A DNA stretch of 55,149 bases from Thermotogaceae bacterium (GTDB lineage: Bacteria > Thermotogota > Thermotogae > Thermotogales > Thermotogaceae), in NCBI GenBank assembly GCA_027065235.1, contig JAMOOR010000086.1, positions 1 through 55,149 of the forward strand, given 5' to 3'. Of the stretch, positions 39,961 through 48,260 are shown piece by piece; position 1 is the stretch's first letter; each line of letters begins with the position of its first letter. A model generated the notes under the pieces. That model did not search any database and had not been told where the DNA came from. It was given only the letters and a program-made list of their open reading frames with translations. A program made the translations under genes and the position numbers.

Positions 39961-40168
39961 TTTTGCCTCGCCTCCCGTTTTTTAAAGCAGCGATCCCGAA
40001 AAGCGAGAAAGTTCCGAGAATTGTTATGTCGCTTCTTCCAGCAAATATGCCTGAGATCGCTGCAATCACGCACGCAAATGCTATGAAGCCTGTCAGTGAT
40101 TTCACAAGTATTTTCATCAGGAATCCGAGGACTATGCCTGTCAGAAATACCAGAAGCAGTTCGTTCAT
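39950..40168 (-). CDS. Small membrane protein of the ATPase operon (72 aa)
   Basis: Two or three hydrophobic helices (LLLVFLTGIVLGFLMKIL, GFIAFACVIAAISGIFAG, ILGTFSLFGIAAL) are followed by a basic tail (KNGRRGKNAR). The start overlaps the upstream gene's stop (ATGA) and the end overlaps the 252-aa gene by 11 bases. It is a plausible membrane subunit of the translocation complex. Confidence 0.6.
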   Translation of the reverse strand: MNELLLVFLTGIVLGFLMKILVKSLTGFIAFACVIAAISGIFAGRSDITILGTFSLFGIAALKNGRRGKNAR

Positions 40169-40386
40169 CTTTTTCTCACCTTTTTGAGCAAGCTCTTTGT
40201 TATTTCGTGCTCGTAAAGTACGAGGAATAGCAGGGAGAGTACTTCGAACTGAAGAGCCTCTATGATTTTACCTCCAAGTCCTTTCATCACGGCGAGCAAA
40301 GCAAAGAGTATGCAGAAAGCCGAGTAGATTGCAGCTTCTGTGCTCATTTTTTCAAGGGTTCTGAAAGGATAGGGTTTTTCCTTCAT
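40165..40386 (-). CDS. Small membrane protein, first gene of the ATPase operon (73 aa)
   Basis: I place the start at the ATG ending at 40386 (MKEKPYPFRTLEK); a longer in-frame start would reach into the divergent promoter region. Two hydrophobic helices (AIYSAFCILFALLAVMKGL and LQFEVLSLLFLVLYE) and a basic end (LLKKVRKR) follow. It is coupled to the 72-aa gene. Function unknown. Confidence 0.55.
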   Translation of the reverse strand: MKEKPYPFRTLEKMSTEAAIYSAFCILFALLAVMKGLGGKIIEALQFEVLSLLFLVLYEHEITKSLLKKVRKR

Positions 40387-40478
40387 GCGAAGTTTTATGT
40401 TGTGGAGAAAGAAAAAGCGGAAGAGAGAGGAGAGTGCAGAAAAATTTATTGTGGATAGTAACAAACAGTATTTATTTT

Positions 40479-40817
40479 ATGAATGAATTACAGAAAAGAA
40501 GGCCTATAGGATGCATTATTGTTAAAGATAATGAAGGACAAGAAGTAAACATTTGTGTGGGGCCTAAGGGAGACTTAGGAGAAAAAATAGTCATAATAGA
40601 CTCCGATAAGAAAGTTAAAGGATTCGAGAAGACTGAAGATGCGATTAAGTTTCTCAAAAAGATAGGTGTACCTTTTGAAGAACGAAAAAGAGCTACTGAG
40701 TTTATATTGGAGAATTTGAGAGCTGCAGAGATTATGTACGACAGACTTGGATTTGATAGTAAAATCAGCCCTTCTTTATTAGATTTTGGCATAGAAAAAG
40801 AAAGGTTCAGAAAATAA
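40479..40817 (+). CDS. Uncharacterised small protein (112 aa)
   Basis: The frame MNELQKRRPIGCIIVKDNEG continues with GEKIVIIDSDKKVKGFEKTE and a helical end (RATEFILENLRAAEIMYDRL). It is a soluble alpha/beta protein, divergent from the VirD4-like operon. No membrane segment, zinc motif or known signature is visible. Confidence 0.55.
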   Translation: MNELQKRRPIGCIIVKDNEGQEVNICVGPKGDLGEKIVIIDSDKKVKGFEKTEDAIKFLKKIGVPFEERKRATEFILENLRAAEIMYDRLGFDSKISPSLLDFGIEKERFRK

Positions 40818-40818
40818 T

Positions 40819-41379
40819 CTAGATTCTTGGCACACTTTCATGCACCTTCAAAACTCTTCTCCATGAATCCACATCCTCTGTCAAAGGTAGCGGATCAAAC
40901 GTTCCTAAATAGATGTATCTCCACATCTCCCGATCAAGAAATATCTTGCAAGCTTTTCCTCCATACTCCTCTATCAAATCTTCATAACCCTCAAATTCGT
41001 AAATCGCATCATCTGCTTTAAAAACAATCAGATTTCTGTCCTTATCAATGCTCAGCCTTTCGATGAATTCATCATAGTACTTTGGAATTTCACTTCTGTT
41101 CAGCATGTAAAACGGAAGTTCAGGCTCGGAATCGTCGTTGACAAAAGCATAAACATAGTCACAGAAAATGCTTCCTGAAGCTCTGAAAATGATTTTATGA
41201 TTCCTGTAGTCTATCACGCTCTTTGCAATGTTTTTTATCACGTCTTTCTGCTTTCCATCTCTGTAAAAAAGGACATCGCTATACAGAAGCTTCCAGCCAA
41301 GCCAATCTCTTTTAAAGGAAATCGATTCTGGAAGATACTGGGTTTCCTCGACGAATTTCACGAGTTTATTGATATTCAT
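40819..41379 (-). CDS. Uncharacterised soluble protein (186 aa)
   Basis: The chain MNINKLVKFVEETQYLPESI has many aromatic residues and acidic loops, for example CDYVYAFVNDDSEPELPFY and IYEFEGYEDLIEEYGG. It runs convergently into the 112-aa gene, with stops two bases apart. The composition fits a compact alpha/beta protein. I recognise no family. Confidence 0.55.
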   Translation of the reverse strand: MNINKLVKFVEETQYLPESISFKRDWLGWKLLYSDVLFYRDGKQKDVIKNIAKSVIDYRNHKIIFRASGSIFCDYVYAFVNDDSEPELPFYMLNRSEIPKYYDEFIERLSIDKDRNLIVFKADDAIYEFEGYEDLIEEYGGKACKIFLDREMWRYIYLGTFDPLPLTEDVDSWRRVLKVHESVPRI

Positions 41380-41495
41380 GGCTAATCTTAATTTCCGTGT
41401 AGAATTAATGGCGAAGAAAGAGAATGTTGCAGATTAATGCAATTTGCAATTCACTCTCTTCTGTCTTATAATTCATCATGAAGACGTGATTCCTT

Positions 41496-41798
41496 ATGAA
41501 GGAGATCAAAGACATCATCAAAGAACACATCCAGAAAAACAAGAAAACTAGTATATGCTACGACTACGATAATGGATGCATTGAGATAAACGGGAGAAAA
41601 TACATGACTGGACAACTCTCATTCAGCGAGGTTGGTAGAGCTGTAAAGGACGCACTTAGAGAAGTTTACGGAGACTATAGAACGATACCATACACCTTCA
41701 ACTCAGAAGCATATGAGAACGAGAAGTTTAAGGCAGAAGTGCTTGCTCTGGGATTTGAGGGTATTCTCAGGTTCAGCATTCTAAGAAAAGAAAAGTAG
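41496..41798 (+). CDS. Uncharacterised small protein (100 aa)
   Basis: The chain MKEIKDIIKEHIQKNKKTSI continues with CYDYDNGCIEINGRKYMTGQ and a helix FSEVGRAVKDALREVYGDY. Soluble, alpha/beta. It stands alone on the plus strand between two minus-strand genes, with a promoter region of 116 bases containing TGCAATTTGCA. Family unknown. Confidence 0.55.
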   Translation: MKEIKDIIKEHIQKNKKTSICYDYDNGCIEINGRKYMTGQLSFSEVGRAVKDALREVYGDYRTIPYTFNSEAYENEKFKAEVLALGFEGILRFSILRKEK

Positions 41799-41822
41799 TT
41801 TTTCTTCTTTCCTTTTTAATTG

Positions 41823-42206
41823 TCAAAGTATAGCTGCCTCCTCTTCTTCTATTTTAGCTCTGACTATTATTGAAACTAGAATTGCAAGGAACATCGTTGA
41901 GGCGGAGAGATAATCCCCTAACTCCATGTTGAACCAGATATAGGTCGCTGTAAACGTAAAGTAATAGACCACGGTGCTCAATCTTTTCATGAATATGAAA
42001 GCAAAGGAGACTCTGAACAGAAGATAGAGTGTTTGGATAAGGAGCACAAGTATAGCCACATTAAGCACGTTCGCTACTGGAGAAAAACCTGCAAACGATT
42101 GTTTTAACACACTAATTACAAGTGCTAGGACATAACCTTCAATTGCACCTGAGATACCATTTACAAATCCATTGAGCACACTCTCTTCGGGAGTGTAATA
42201 TACCAT
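41823..42206 (-). CDS. Integral membrane protein, about four helices (127 aa)
   Basis: Hydrophobic helices lie at about 18-40, 48-70, 72-88 and 95-115. The N-terminus is short and polar (MVYYTPEESVLNG) and the tail acidic (RAKIEEEEAAIL). CTTTTATAC at about 42229-42237, some 25-30 bases upstream, is a likely TATA. No transporter signature is seen. Function unknown. Confidence 0.6.
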   Translation of the reverse strand: MVYYTPEESVLNGFVNGISGAIEGYVLALVISVLKQSFAGFSPVANVLNVAILVLLIQTLYLLFRVSFAFIFMKRLSTVVYYFTFTATYIWFNMELGDYLSASTMFLAILVSIIVRAKIEEEEAAIL

Positions 42207-42292
42207 AGTGCAAATCTAGACATTCAAACTTTTATACATTGCAATTAGCTCAGTCTTGACAATCTTTTTGAGTAACGCAATCAAATTCTAAC

Positions 42293-42505
42293 ATGTCTGG
42301 AATCTTCAGAAAATGTCCCTTTTGCAAGGAGGATGCGATACTGAAGACAGTAGAGCCTGATTTCAGGAAGGGAGTGTTTAGAAGAATCTTTGAATGTAAA
42401 AACGGACACGAATTCAGTGAGGAAGTAAGCTTCGATGAAGAAAGAAAATGGGTAAAGGAAGTTTTTGAGGAAATAAGCAACAACCTCAAAAACTCTTCAG
42501 ATTGA
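42293..42505 (+). CDS. Zinc-ribbon-like small protein (70 aa)
   Basis: CPFCKE at residues 8-13 and CKNGHE near 35-40 form a Cys2-Cys-His zinc ribbon. The rest is a charged helix (EERKWVKEVFEEISNNL). Its stop overlaps the end of the convergent integrase gene by nine bases. Proteins of this form act as DNA- or RNA-binding accessory factors. Specific role unknown. Confidence 0.65.
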   Translation: MSGIFRKCPFCKEDAILKTVEPDFRKGVFRRIFECKNGHEFSEEVSFDEERKWVKEVFEEISNNLKNSSD

Positions 42506-43675
42506 AATTTTTGCTCTAGTTTCTCTTATCTTTCTCATGAAAAAGTCCCTGAACTCCCGGTCGTTCCACAGAGTTTCCATTATCTCGTCTATCATCTGCC
42601 TTCTAACCTCTCTCTCAAGCAGCTTTTCTGCCTGCTCATCAAGCGGGAAGAAGCATCTCTGACAAACCCTATTCGTTGCTGGATTCATCTCACCACACCT
42701 CAAACATTTCTTTGGCTTCAGCAACTCACCATCTTTTTCACTTTCCTCCATTTCGATACCGTAAAGCTTCAGAATCGCTTTATCCACGTCTCTACCGGAT
42801 AGATGCACGTAAACACTTGCCATGTCGCTATCCTGAACCCAACCAAAGAACTCCTTCATCTGCGCTTCAGTAAGAAAGTTTGCAAGATGCGTAGCCCTTG
42901 CATGCCTGAAGGCATGCGGGTTCACGCTCTTTCTAACCCCTGCCTTCTCCGCAATGACCCTGAGAATTGTCCTCAGTGAGTTATATGGCAACCTTTTGAG
43001 GTTTCTTAGCGAGATCCAGAGCCATGCTTCCGGATCATCATTAAACGGATGCATGTTCATCCATTCCGCGAGGTAAGGAGCCGAAGAAACGAGCCTTATC
43101 CTTCTGTAACCAGTTTTACCGTGAACAACAATTATAGCACCATACCTGTCAAACTGAACGTTTTTCATCTTCATCGACAGAAACTCTCCAACTCTACAGC
43201 CCGATTCATAGAGAACTGCAACTATAGCCTTATCTCTTGTAGTCTGTGCAGCATCTATCATCTTTTTGATATCCTCTTCTGTGAGAATCTCTTCGGGAAG
43301 TTTTTTGTTCTTCACGTCGTTGCATTTCAGCCATGAAATCAAATCTTCCTTTCCAAGCCATCTGAAGAACTTTTTAATCGATCGCTTGTAGTCATATTTC
43401 GTCCAGTCCTTGAATGGAGACGCGTTTATTACTGCGACAACTTTTTTGAGATCTTCTTCAGTTGCCTTATCAAAGTCCTTTCCAAGCCACTCCGCAACCT
43501 TTCTGAGGATATAAGCGTATTTCTGAACTCTTCCTGCTGTTATTCCTTGTGCAAAGCAGTCGTTGCAGAATTTTTCTATTAGTTGCTTGTTTTTCTGAGA
43601 AATATTTGACTGTCTTAGAAGCCTTAATGCTATTTCATATCTTTTCCAGTAGCGATGTATGTTCATTCTCCACAT
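42497..43675 (-). CDS. XerC/D-like tyrosine recombinase with C-terminal zinc ribbon (392 aa)
   Basis: A SAM-like core-binding domain (about 15-115) precedes the catalytic domain with R161 (SGCRVGEF), K187 (VHGKTGYR), H254-x-x-R257 (HAFRHA) and Y289 (ASVYVHL); the usual LGH box is FGW. A CLRCGEMNPATNRVCQRC zinc ribbon and a helix follow. CAATATAT about 25 bases upstream fits a leaderless ATG at 43675. It is the likely integrase of the second element, with the inverted repeat at 43710-43770 directly upstream. Confidence 0.9.
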   Translation of the reverse strand: MWRMNIHRYWKRYEIALRLLRQSNISQKNKQLIEKFCNDCFAQGITAGRVQKYAYILRKVAEWLGKDFDKATEEDLKKVVAVINASPFKDWTKYDYKRSIKKFFRWLGKEDLISWLKCNDVKNKKLPEEILTEEDIKKMIDAAQTTRDKAIVAVLYESGCRVGEFLSMKMKNVQFDRYGAIIVVHGKTGYRRIRLVSSAPYLAEWMNMHPFNDDPEAWLWISLRNLKRLPYNSLRTILRVIAEKAGVRKSVNPHAFRHARATHLANFLTEAQMKEFFGWVQDSDMASVYVHLSGRDVDKAILKLYGIEMEESEKDGELLKPKKCLRCGEMNPATNRVCQRCFFPLDEQAEKLLEREVRRQMIDEIMETLWNDREFRDFFMRKIRETRAKISI

Positions 43676-43709
43676 CCAGATTTGTTGTTACTGCTCTCAT
43701 ATATTGGGG

Positions 43710-43770
43710 GAGGCTCTGTTAATTGCAAATGGCGCCCCGGCCAGACTCAGATAGATTTTAACAGAGCCTC
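43710..43770. repeat. 13-bp perfect inverted repeat, candidate origin or att site beside orc1/cdc6
   Basis: GAGGCTCTGTTAA (43710-43722) is exactly mirrored by TTAACAGAGCCTC (43758-43770) around a 35-base GC-rich core containing GGCGCC. Each arm has a G-run just outside (TTGGGGG and, on the other strand, ATGGGGATA), as in origin recognition boxes. AT-rich sequence follows to 43860 and the orc1/cdc6 gene starts at 43891. An archaeal origin is the simplest reading. A recombinase site is the alternative, as the integrase starts 35 bases away. Confidence 0.6.
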
Positions 43771-43890
43771 TATCCCCATTATAGCTGTAATCCAAATTAT
43801 AAATTTAGTTATATTCAAATGCTGTATTTAAATTTAACTTTGCAATCTACTCCTCTAACCTTTAAAAATTCTCATTCAGGAATTCCAATC

Positions 43891-44985
43891 ATGTACGGTT
43901 ACGAGGATCCCGTATTTCGCCAGAAGGAAGTTTTAAGTCCTGATTATCTTCCTGATCATTTACCGCATCGAGAAAAGGAGATAAAGGCGATATCGAGCAT
44001 TATAAATAGTGCACTGAAAAATCCTTCAAGCGTTTCGAATATATTCATCTATGGTCCTCCGGGAACCGGAAAAACAGCTTCTGTGAAATTCATTTTCAGG
44101 AAGCTTGAGGAGGAAACCAGTGCGTTTACAGTTTATCTTAACTGTTTTCGCGTGAATACGAGAATGGGTGCACTTTACTCGATAATCCTTGAATTCTTCA
44201 GAAAGGTAAGACCTACAAGAAGAATTCCCTCAAGAAGAGGCATAGCATATGACGAGCTTTACGATCTGCTTATCTCAGAATTGAGAAAATCTAGAGTCTT
44301 TCCTGTGATATGCTTCGATGAAGTGGATCACCTTTTCCCGAGAGGCTCTGAAGTACTTTACGATCTCTCAAGGCTCAAGGAGGAATCCATTCCGGCACAG
44401 ATAATCATGGTCACCAACGATCAGTTCGTCTTCATGAATGTTGATCCACGCATAAAAAGCTCTCTTCGCCCTGTTGAGGAAATTCCCTACAAACCATACA
44501 CTTTCAAACAGATGAAGGAAATAATTCAGATGAGAGTTGAGTTCGCATTTCACAGAGGAGTTGTTGATGAAGAAGCAATAGACTATCTTGCTGAGGTTGC
44601 CTGCGAAATGGGAGGAGACGTGAGAATAGCGAGAGAAACTTTGCTCAGAGCCGGAGAACTTGCAAAGAAAGATGGAAAATACAGGGTTACCGTTGACCAC
44701 GTGAAAAGTGCTCTTTCAGAATCGCAGTTCGCAAAGGCAAGATGTATGATTGATCAACTCTCTTCAAACGAGAAAAAGATAATTTCTCTTATCCCCGAAA
44801 ATGGTATTTTTTATTCAGAGTTCTATGAGCTTTACAGGAAAGTATATCCTCAGGGGCTAAAGGACAGAATGCTGAGATACTATCTTGAGAGACTTGCTAG
44901 CTACGGACTAATAAGCATGGAAAGAAGAGGAATTGGAGGTAGTTATTTTATAAGGCTAAATGTGCCGAGGAAGGTCTTAATTTGA
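43891..44985 (+). CDS. Orc1/Cdc6 replication initiator (364 aa)
   Basis: The N-terminal LPHREKEIKAI box, Walker A GPPGTGKTAS, Walker B VICFDEVDHLF, sensor IIMVTND and the GGDVRIARETLLRAGELA segment identify Orc1/Cdc6. A C-terminal winged helix (SEFYELYRKVYPQGLKDRML) binds DNA. CTTTAAAAATT centred about 26 bases upstream fits a leaderless ATG at 43891 (MYGYEDPVF); an in-frame ATG at 43819 is less likely. Divergence from the chromosomal type and the neighbouring integrase suggest it serves the integrated element. Confidence 0.9.
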   Translation: MYGYEDPVFRQKEVLSPDYLPDHLPHREKEIKAISSIINSALKNPSSVSNIFIYGPPGTGKTASVKFIFRKLEEETSAFTVYLNCFRVNTRMGALYSIILEFFRKVRPTRRIPSRRGIAYDELYDLLISELRKSRVFPVICFDEVDHLFPRGSEVLYDLSRLKEESIPAQIIMVTNDQFVFMNVDPRIKSSLRPVEEIPYKPYTFKQMKEIIQMRVEFAFHRGVVDEEAIDYLAEVACEMGGDVRIARETLLRAGELAKKDGKYRVTVDHVKSALSESQFAKARCMIDQLSSNEKKIISLIPENGIFYSEFYELYRKVYPQGLKDRMLRYYLERLASYGLISMERRGIGGSYFIRLNVPRKVLI

Positions 44986-45077
44986 ACACTACTCTAAATT
45001 TTACCAAAAATCTTCTTGATAGGTTTCAAGAAAGAGTAAAGAAAAATTTAAGGTCATTTTATTACTAGACTTTCTAA

Positions 45078-45755
45078 ATGGCATTTCAAATTCCAGTATG
45101 GAAATTCAATGGAGTAGTTTCAATAAGCACAGTAACTGCTAGACTGAGCCAAATAAGTAGGAATATTTCTCTTGCAGCAAACAGAAATGTAAATTCAACT
45201 CAGATAGGAAACATAAATATAGATCTTCCGGTTCTTGAGCTAATAAATCTGGGATACACAGAAAAGCAAATCACGGGAATTGATGATAATGTTATAATGT
45301 ATAACTGGGGTATAAGGTTATCTCTCTATACTCCTCCTATTCCTCCACCACCACCAGTTTCTTATCTTTATGAAAAGTATTTTTCCGGAGATCTATCAGG
45401 AGTTATTGGTGAAAGTGTGTTTGTTTATTATCTAACAGAAAATTTGGGGATATCTCCATACTACATAGCCCATTTAAGACCTCAGAAGAGGAAAGATGAA
45501 CTTTCTCCGGATTTCATTATATATGACCGTTCTAAGAAGCTTGCCAGTCTTCTTGGAACCACCAATTATCAAGATGAGATATATGCAGAAGTTAAAGGCT
45601 GTATGGGTGATATTGACGATAAAAGGATTGAAAGAGCAATAATGCAACTATCGCGCCTCGTTACATCTAGTAATCAATATGGCTTAATCTTCCTACTGAA
45701 TAGACCGAGAGGTCGTGAAAAGTATAAAGCAACAATTGTTGTTGTGAGGGGGTAA
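45078..45755 (+). CDS. Restriction-endonuclease-fold protein (225 aa)
   Basis: The C-terminal half has the PD-(D/E)xK order: SPDFIIYD, then DEIYAEVKGCMG, preceded by helix GVIGESVFVYYLTENLG. The N-terminal half has a Pro run (PPIPPPPPV) as a linker after a beta-rich segment. GAAAAATTTAAGG about 26 bases upstream gives a leaderless ATG. The next gene starts five bases after the stop. The pair has the shape of a small defence or restriction cassette; substrate unknown. Confidence 0.65.
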   Translation: MAFQIPVWKFNGVVSISTVTARLSQISRNISLAANRNVNSTQIGNINIDLPVLELINLGYTEKQITGIDDNVIMYNWGIRLSLYTPPIPPPPPVSYLYEKYFSGDLSGVIGESVFVYYLTENLGISPYYIAHLRPQKRKDELSPDFIIYDRSKKLASLLGTTNYQDEIYAEVKGCMGDIDDKRIERAIMQLSRLVTSSNQYGLIFLLNRPRGREKYKATIVVVRG

Positions 45756-45759
45756 ATTC

Positions 45760-46452
45760 ATGAATGATAGTAAGAAAGAATTTGTCGGAAAAATAATTTC
45801 TGCCTATAATGCTATAAGGGATTATGTATGGATAGGCGACTTTGAGGAGGTAAGAAAAATTCTCCAAGAAATAAAAAGGATTAAAGAAGTAGAGATGTGC
45901 ATTAAAGAAAGGGAAAAATGGGATAAAATTCTTAAGAAGATAAAAGAAGACTTAAAGAAGATCCCAGATAAGAAGGAGAGAAACTCAATAAAAACTATTA
46001 AGCTAAAAGAGGAAAGTCTAAAAATTGACACTGAAAAAGTTGTCTATGGGTCCATTTTAAAGGACCTGTTGAAAATCGAAGAAATGGTAACTCCTACTCT
46101 TTTTAACTTCTTTGAGCAGAAACAAATGATAGTAAAAGAAAGGTTTTTTAGGTACACAATACTTGAAAAAACTGATAGAGAATTTGAAGTTCGAGCATTA
46201 GTAGAGAAAATACCTGAAAAAAGAGCTATAGAGCATCTTGTAAAGGTGGCTCAAGAAAAAGGTTTCACTGTTAGCAAGCCAAACATTAATATTCATAGCT
46301 TCTCCATAGAACTTTACTCAGACACTTGTTATATCAAGATACGCGGCATTTATCCAAGGATATTGATTAATCTCTCCTTCTGTACATCACCAAAGTATGA
46401 TGCCGTTCGCGAGTATACAGAATTAATAATAAAGTCGTTGGTACAATCTTAA
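45760..46452 (+). CDS. Uncharacterised partner of the nuclease-like gene (230 aa)
   Basis: Residues 1-115 are charged helices with coiled-coil character (EVRKILQEIKRIKEVEMCIK, WDKILKKIKEDLKKIPDKK). The rest is beta-rich (FEVRALVEKIPEKR, SFSIELYSDTCYIKIRGIY, PRILINLSF). Five bases separate it from the nuclease-like gene, with a GTGAGGGGG site before the ATG. It could control or target the nuclease. No family assigned. The 130 bases after it hold no gene. Confidence 0.6.
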   Translation: MNDSKKEFVGKIISAYNAIRDYVWIGDFEEVRKILQEIKRIKEVEMCIKEREKWDKILKKIKEDLKKIPDKKERNSIKTIKLKEESLKIDTEKVVYGSILKDLLKIEEMVTPTLFNFFEQKQMIVKERFFRYTILEKTDREFEVRALVEKIPEKRAIEHLVKVAQEKGFTVSKPNINIHSFSIELYSDTCYIKIRGIYPRILINLSFCTSPKYDAVREYTELIIKSLVQS

Positions 46453-46582
46453 TAATGTAGATCTTTATTGAAAACATCTCTGATAATTAATTTGATAAAG
46501 CTGTAAAATTCTTTAACCAACTCTGAACAGAATTAAAGCTACCATTGAAAATGGAAATTATTAATACTTTATGAAGCAGTAG

Positions 46583-48205
46583 CTATGCATTGCTCTTCAG
46601 TGCTAGAATTTCCTCAAACTTAAACCTCCACTCTCCTTTCCTCAATTTTTCTCTCAAATCTTTCAGCGTAATCTCTCCCCTATTAAGCATCTCCTCAACT
46701 TTTCTCCACTCGTACTCATGCCTGTACTTCTTTCCTGTCATCTCGCTTATCAGCCTGTCAATAGCCGAGAAATACAGTGTCATGATTCCAAGCCTTTTCG
46801 CCATGTGCAGGGCTTCGTTGCTCCAGCCCAGACCAATCATTATCGGCAGAACATTTCTTGAATTTCCAAAAGCTGCCTTAACTCTGTCATCAAAGTTCGC
46901 AACATGCTCCGGCTTCACAAGCGTGTACTTGCACTCTACGGGTATTATCAGATCCAGAGAACTTCTTCCTTCGGCCATCACGTTGAAAGCGTAGAAGGTT
47001 CCCCTTATCAGAACATCAAACTCAAGCTTTCTACCCTTTTCCGTAACAATCCAGACGTTTGCTACTTTCTCATCCCTGAAAACGAACGGAATTGAAAACC
47101 TGCTGAGCTCAGGATTGTTTCTAAGCTCTTCGGAGCTGCAGAGAATCTGAAACAGCCTTGCAACGAGCTTCTCGTAGAAGCTTCCTATAACCGCTCTTAT
47201 GTTTATCCTCGCGAGGGACTTGGCTATTTCCTTCTTCAGCTTTTCCTCCCAGTCCGAGTCAAGATCAACCAAGAAGCTTTCATAACCATAGCCGGATTCA
47301 GATTTTGGAACAACATACCCGAGCCAGTCGATGAAAGAGTCTCTCTTAAACTCAGGAATCTTAACATCGACCTTAACATCTCTTACGGAGCTTTCAACGT
47401 TTATCTCAACCTCTATGCACTTTGCAACCTTTCTGACGTGATATCTCACTTCATCTGGCGTGAGATAAAGCTCGGAGACTATTCTGCTCACAGGCACAAC
47501 TTTCTCGCTCTTGACAAGATCCCTGATCGTTCTCAAAACTTCATTCTCCCTTATATAACGCTCCCTGTAATTTTCGAGCTGCTCTTCCGTAAAATACCAA
47601 ACCCACTTTCCATCAATCTTTCTTCCTCTCAAACCATCCTTTCTCAGAGGCTTCAGAACAGCTCTGGTTAATGAGGAAGTTGCGTTGTAAAAATCTCTCT
47701 TCGTTTCTATCCTGTAAACGTTATACCTCTCGTTAAGCCTTTCAAGAATTTCCTCAACAGTTAAGGCAGTTTCTGAATTTCTCAGAATTTCAAGCACGAG
47801 ATCTTTCTTCTTAACCTTGCTGCTTTCTTTCTCCTTGATCATTTCGTAGGAAACGAATCTCGCCGAGTATTCCTTTCCGTTGAGCGTGAATTCCACTGTT
47901 CTTCCGGCGTATTCTATCGGGGCGTAGAGATATGCCCTCACGTTCTTGCTGTCCATGCTCGCATACGGAGAAACGGGATAATCTTCAATCTTAACCATGC
48001 TCTCCGTTCTTGAGATCTTGCCCTTTTTGAAAAGCCTTCTCAAAGCATGCTCTATCTTATCGGACTCTCTCCAGTTAATGGATTTTGAATCTCTCTTCTC
48101 TCTGATCCCGAAATACTCCTTGAAGTCCGCAAGACACAGAGGTCTCTTCTTTTTCTCAAACAGCTCATTAAAGGCTTTCAGAACGTATTCGCTTTTGTAA
48201 ACCAT
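46583..48205 (-). CDS. Multi-winged-helix protein with nuclease-like domain (540 aa)
   Basis: At least two winged helices are visible (LVLEILRNSETALTVEEILE ... and LRTIRDLVKSEKVVPVSRIV, SELYLTPDEVRYHVRKVAKC). Near residue 420 FDVLIRGT...IIPVECKYT is a restriction-endonuclease-type core, followed by IMIGLGWSNEALHMAKRLGI. I use the ATG ending at 48205; an upstream in-frame GTG at 48289 would add a Cys/His-rich stretch and run through a direct repeat. It may be a plasmid replication or partition factor, or a defence nuclease. Confidence 0.65.
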   Translation of the reverse strand: MVYKSEYVLKAFNELFEKKKRPLCLADFKEYFGIREKRDSKSINWRESDKIEHALRRLFKKGKISRTESMVKIEDYPVSPYASMDSKNVRAYLYAPIEYAGRTVEFTLNGKEYSARFVSYEMIKEKESSKVKKKDLVLEILRNSETALTVEEILERLNERYNVYRIETKRDFYNATSSLTRAVLKPLRKDGLRGRKIDGKWVWYFTEEQLENYRERYIRENEVLRTIRDLVKSEKVVPVSRIVSELYLTPDEVRYHVRKVAKCIEVEINVESSVRDVKVDVKIPEFKRDSFIDWLGYVVPKSESGYGYESFLVDLDSDWEEKLKKEIAKSLARINIRAVIGSFYEKLVARLFQILCSSEELRNNPELSRFSIPFVFRDEKVANVWIVTEKGRKLEFDVLIRGTFYAFNVMAEGRSSLDLIIPVECKYTLVKPEHVANFDDRVKAAFGNSRNVLPIMIGLGWSNEALHMAKRLGIMTLYFSAIDRLISEMTGKKYRHEYEWRKVEEMLNRGEITLKDLREKLRKGEWRFKFEEILALKSNA

Positions 48206-48241
48206 GACTTTAGATTTATCATGCGATGTTCCACTATTTTT

Positions 48242-48260
48242 GTGACATCTCAGGTGACAT
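48242..48260. promoter_or_regulatory. Direct GTGACAT repeats upstream of the winged-helix nuclease gene
   Basis: GTGACAT occurs at 48242-48248 and 48254-48260, a 12-base period (about one helical turn). It shares the GTGACA half-site with the palindrome at 22310-22323. It lies 37 bases before the chosen start at 48205 and could be its operator. Confidence 0.35.

Noticed and set aside
43730-43747. TGGCGCCCCGGCCAGAC resembles the complement of a tRNA 3' end
   Set aside because: Only about 15 bases fit and no T-loop follows; it is better explained as the core between the inverted repeats.
43819-43890. N-terminal extension of Orc1/Cdc6 from the upstream ATG
   Set aside because: A TATA box correctly spaced for the ATG at 43891 and the normal start of the family's conserved region favour the shorter protein.
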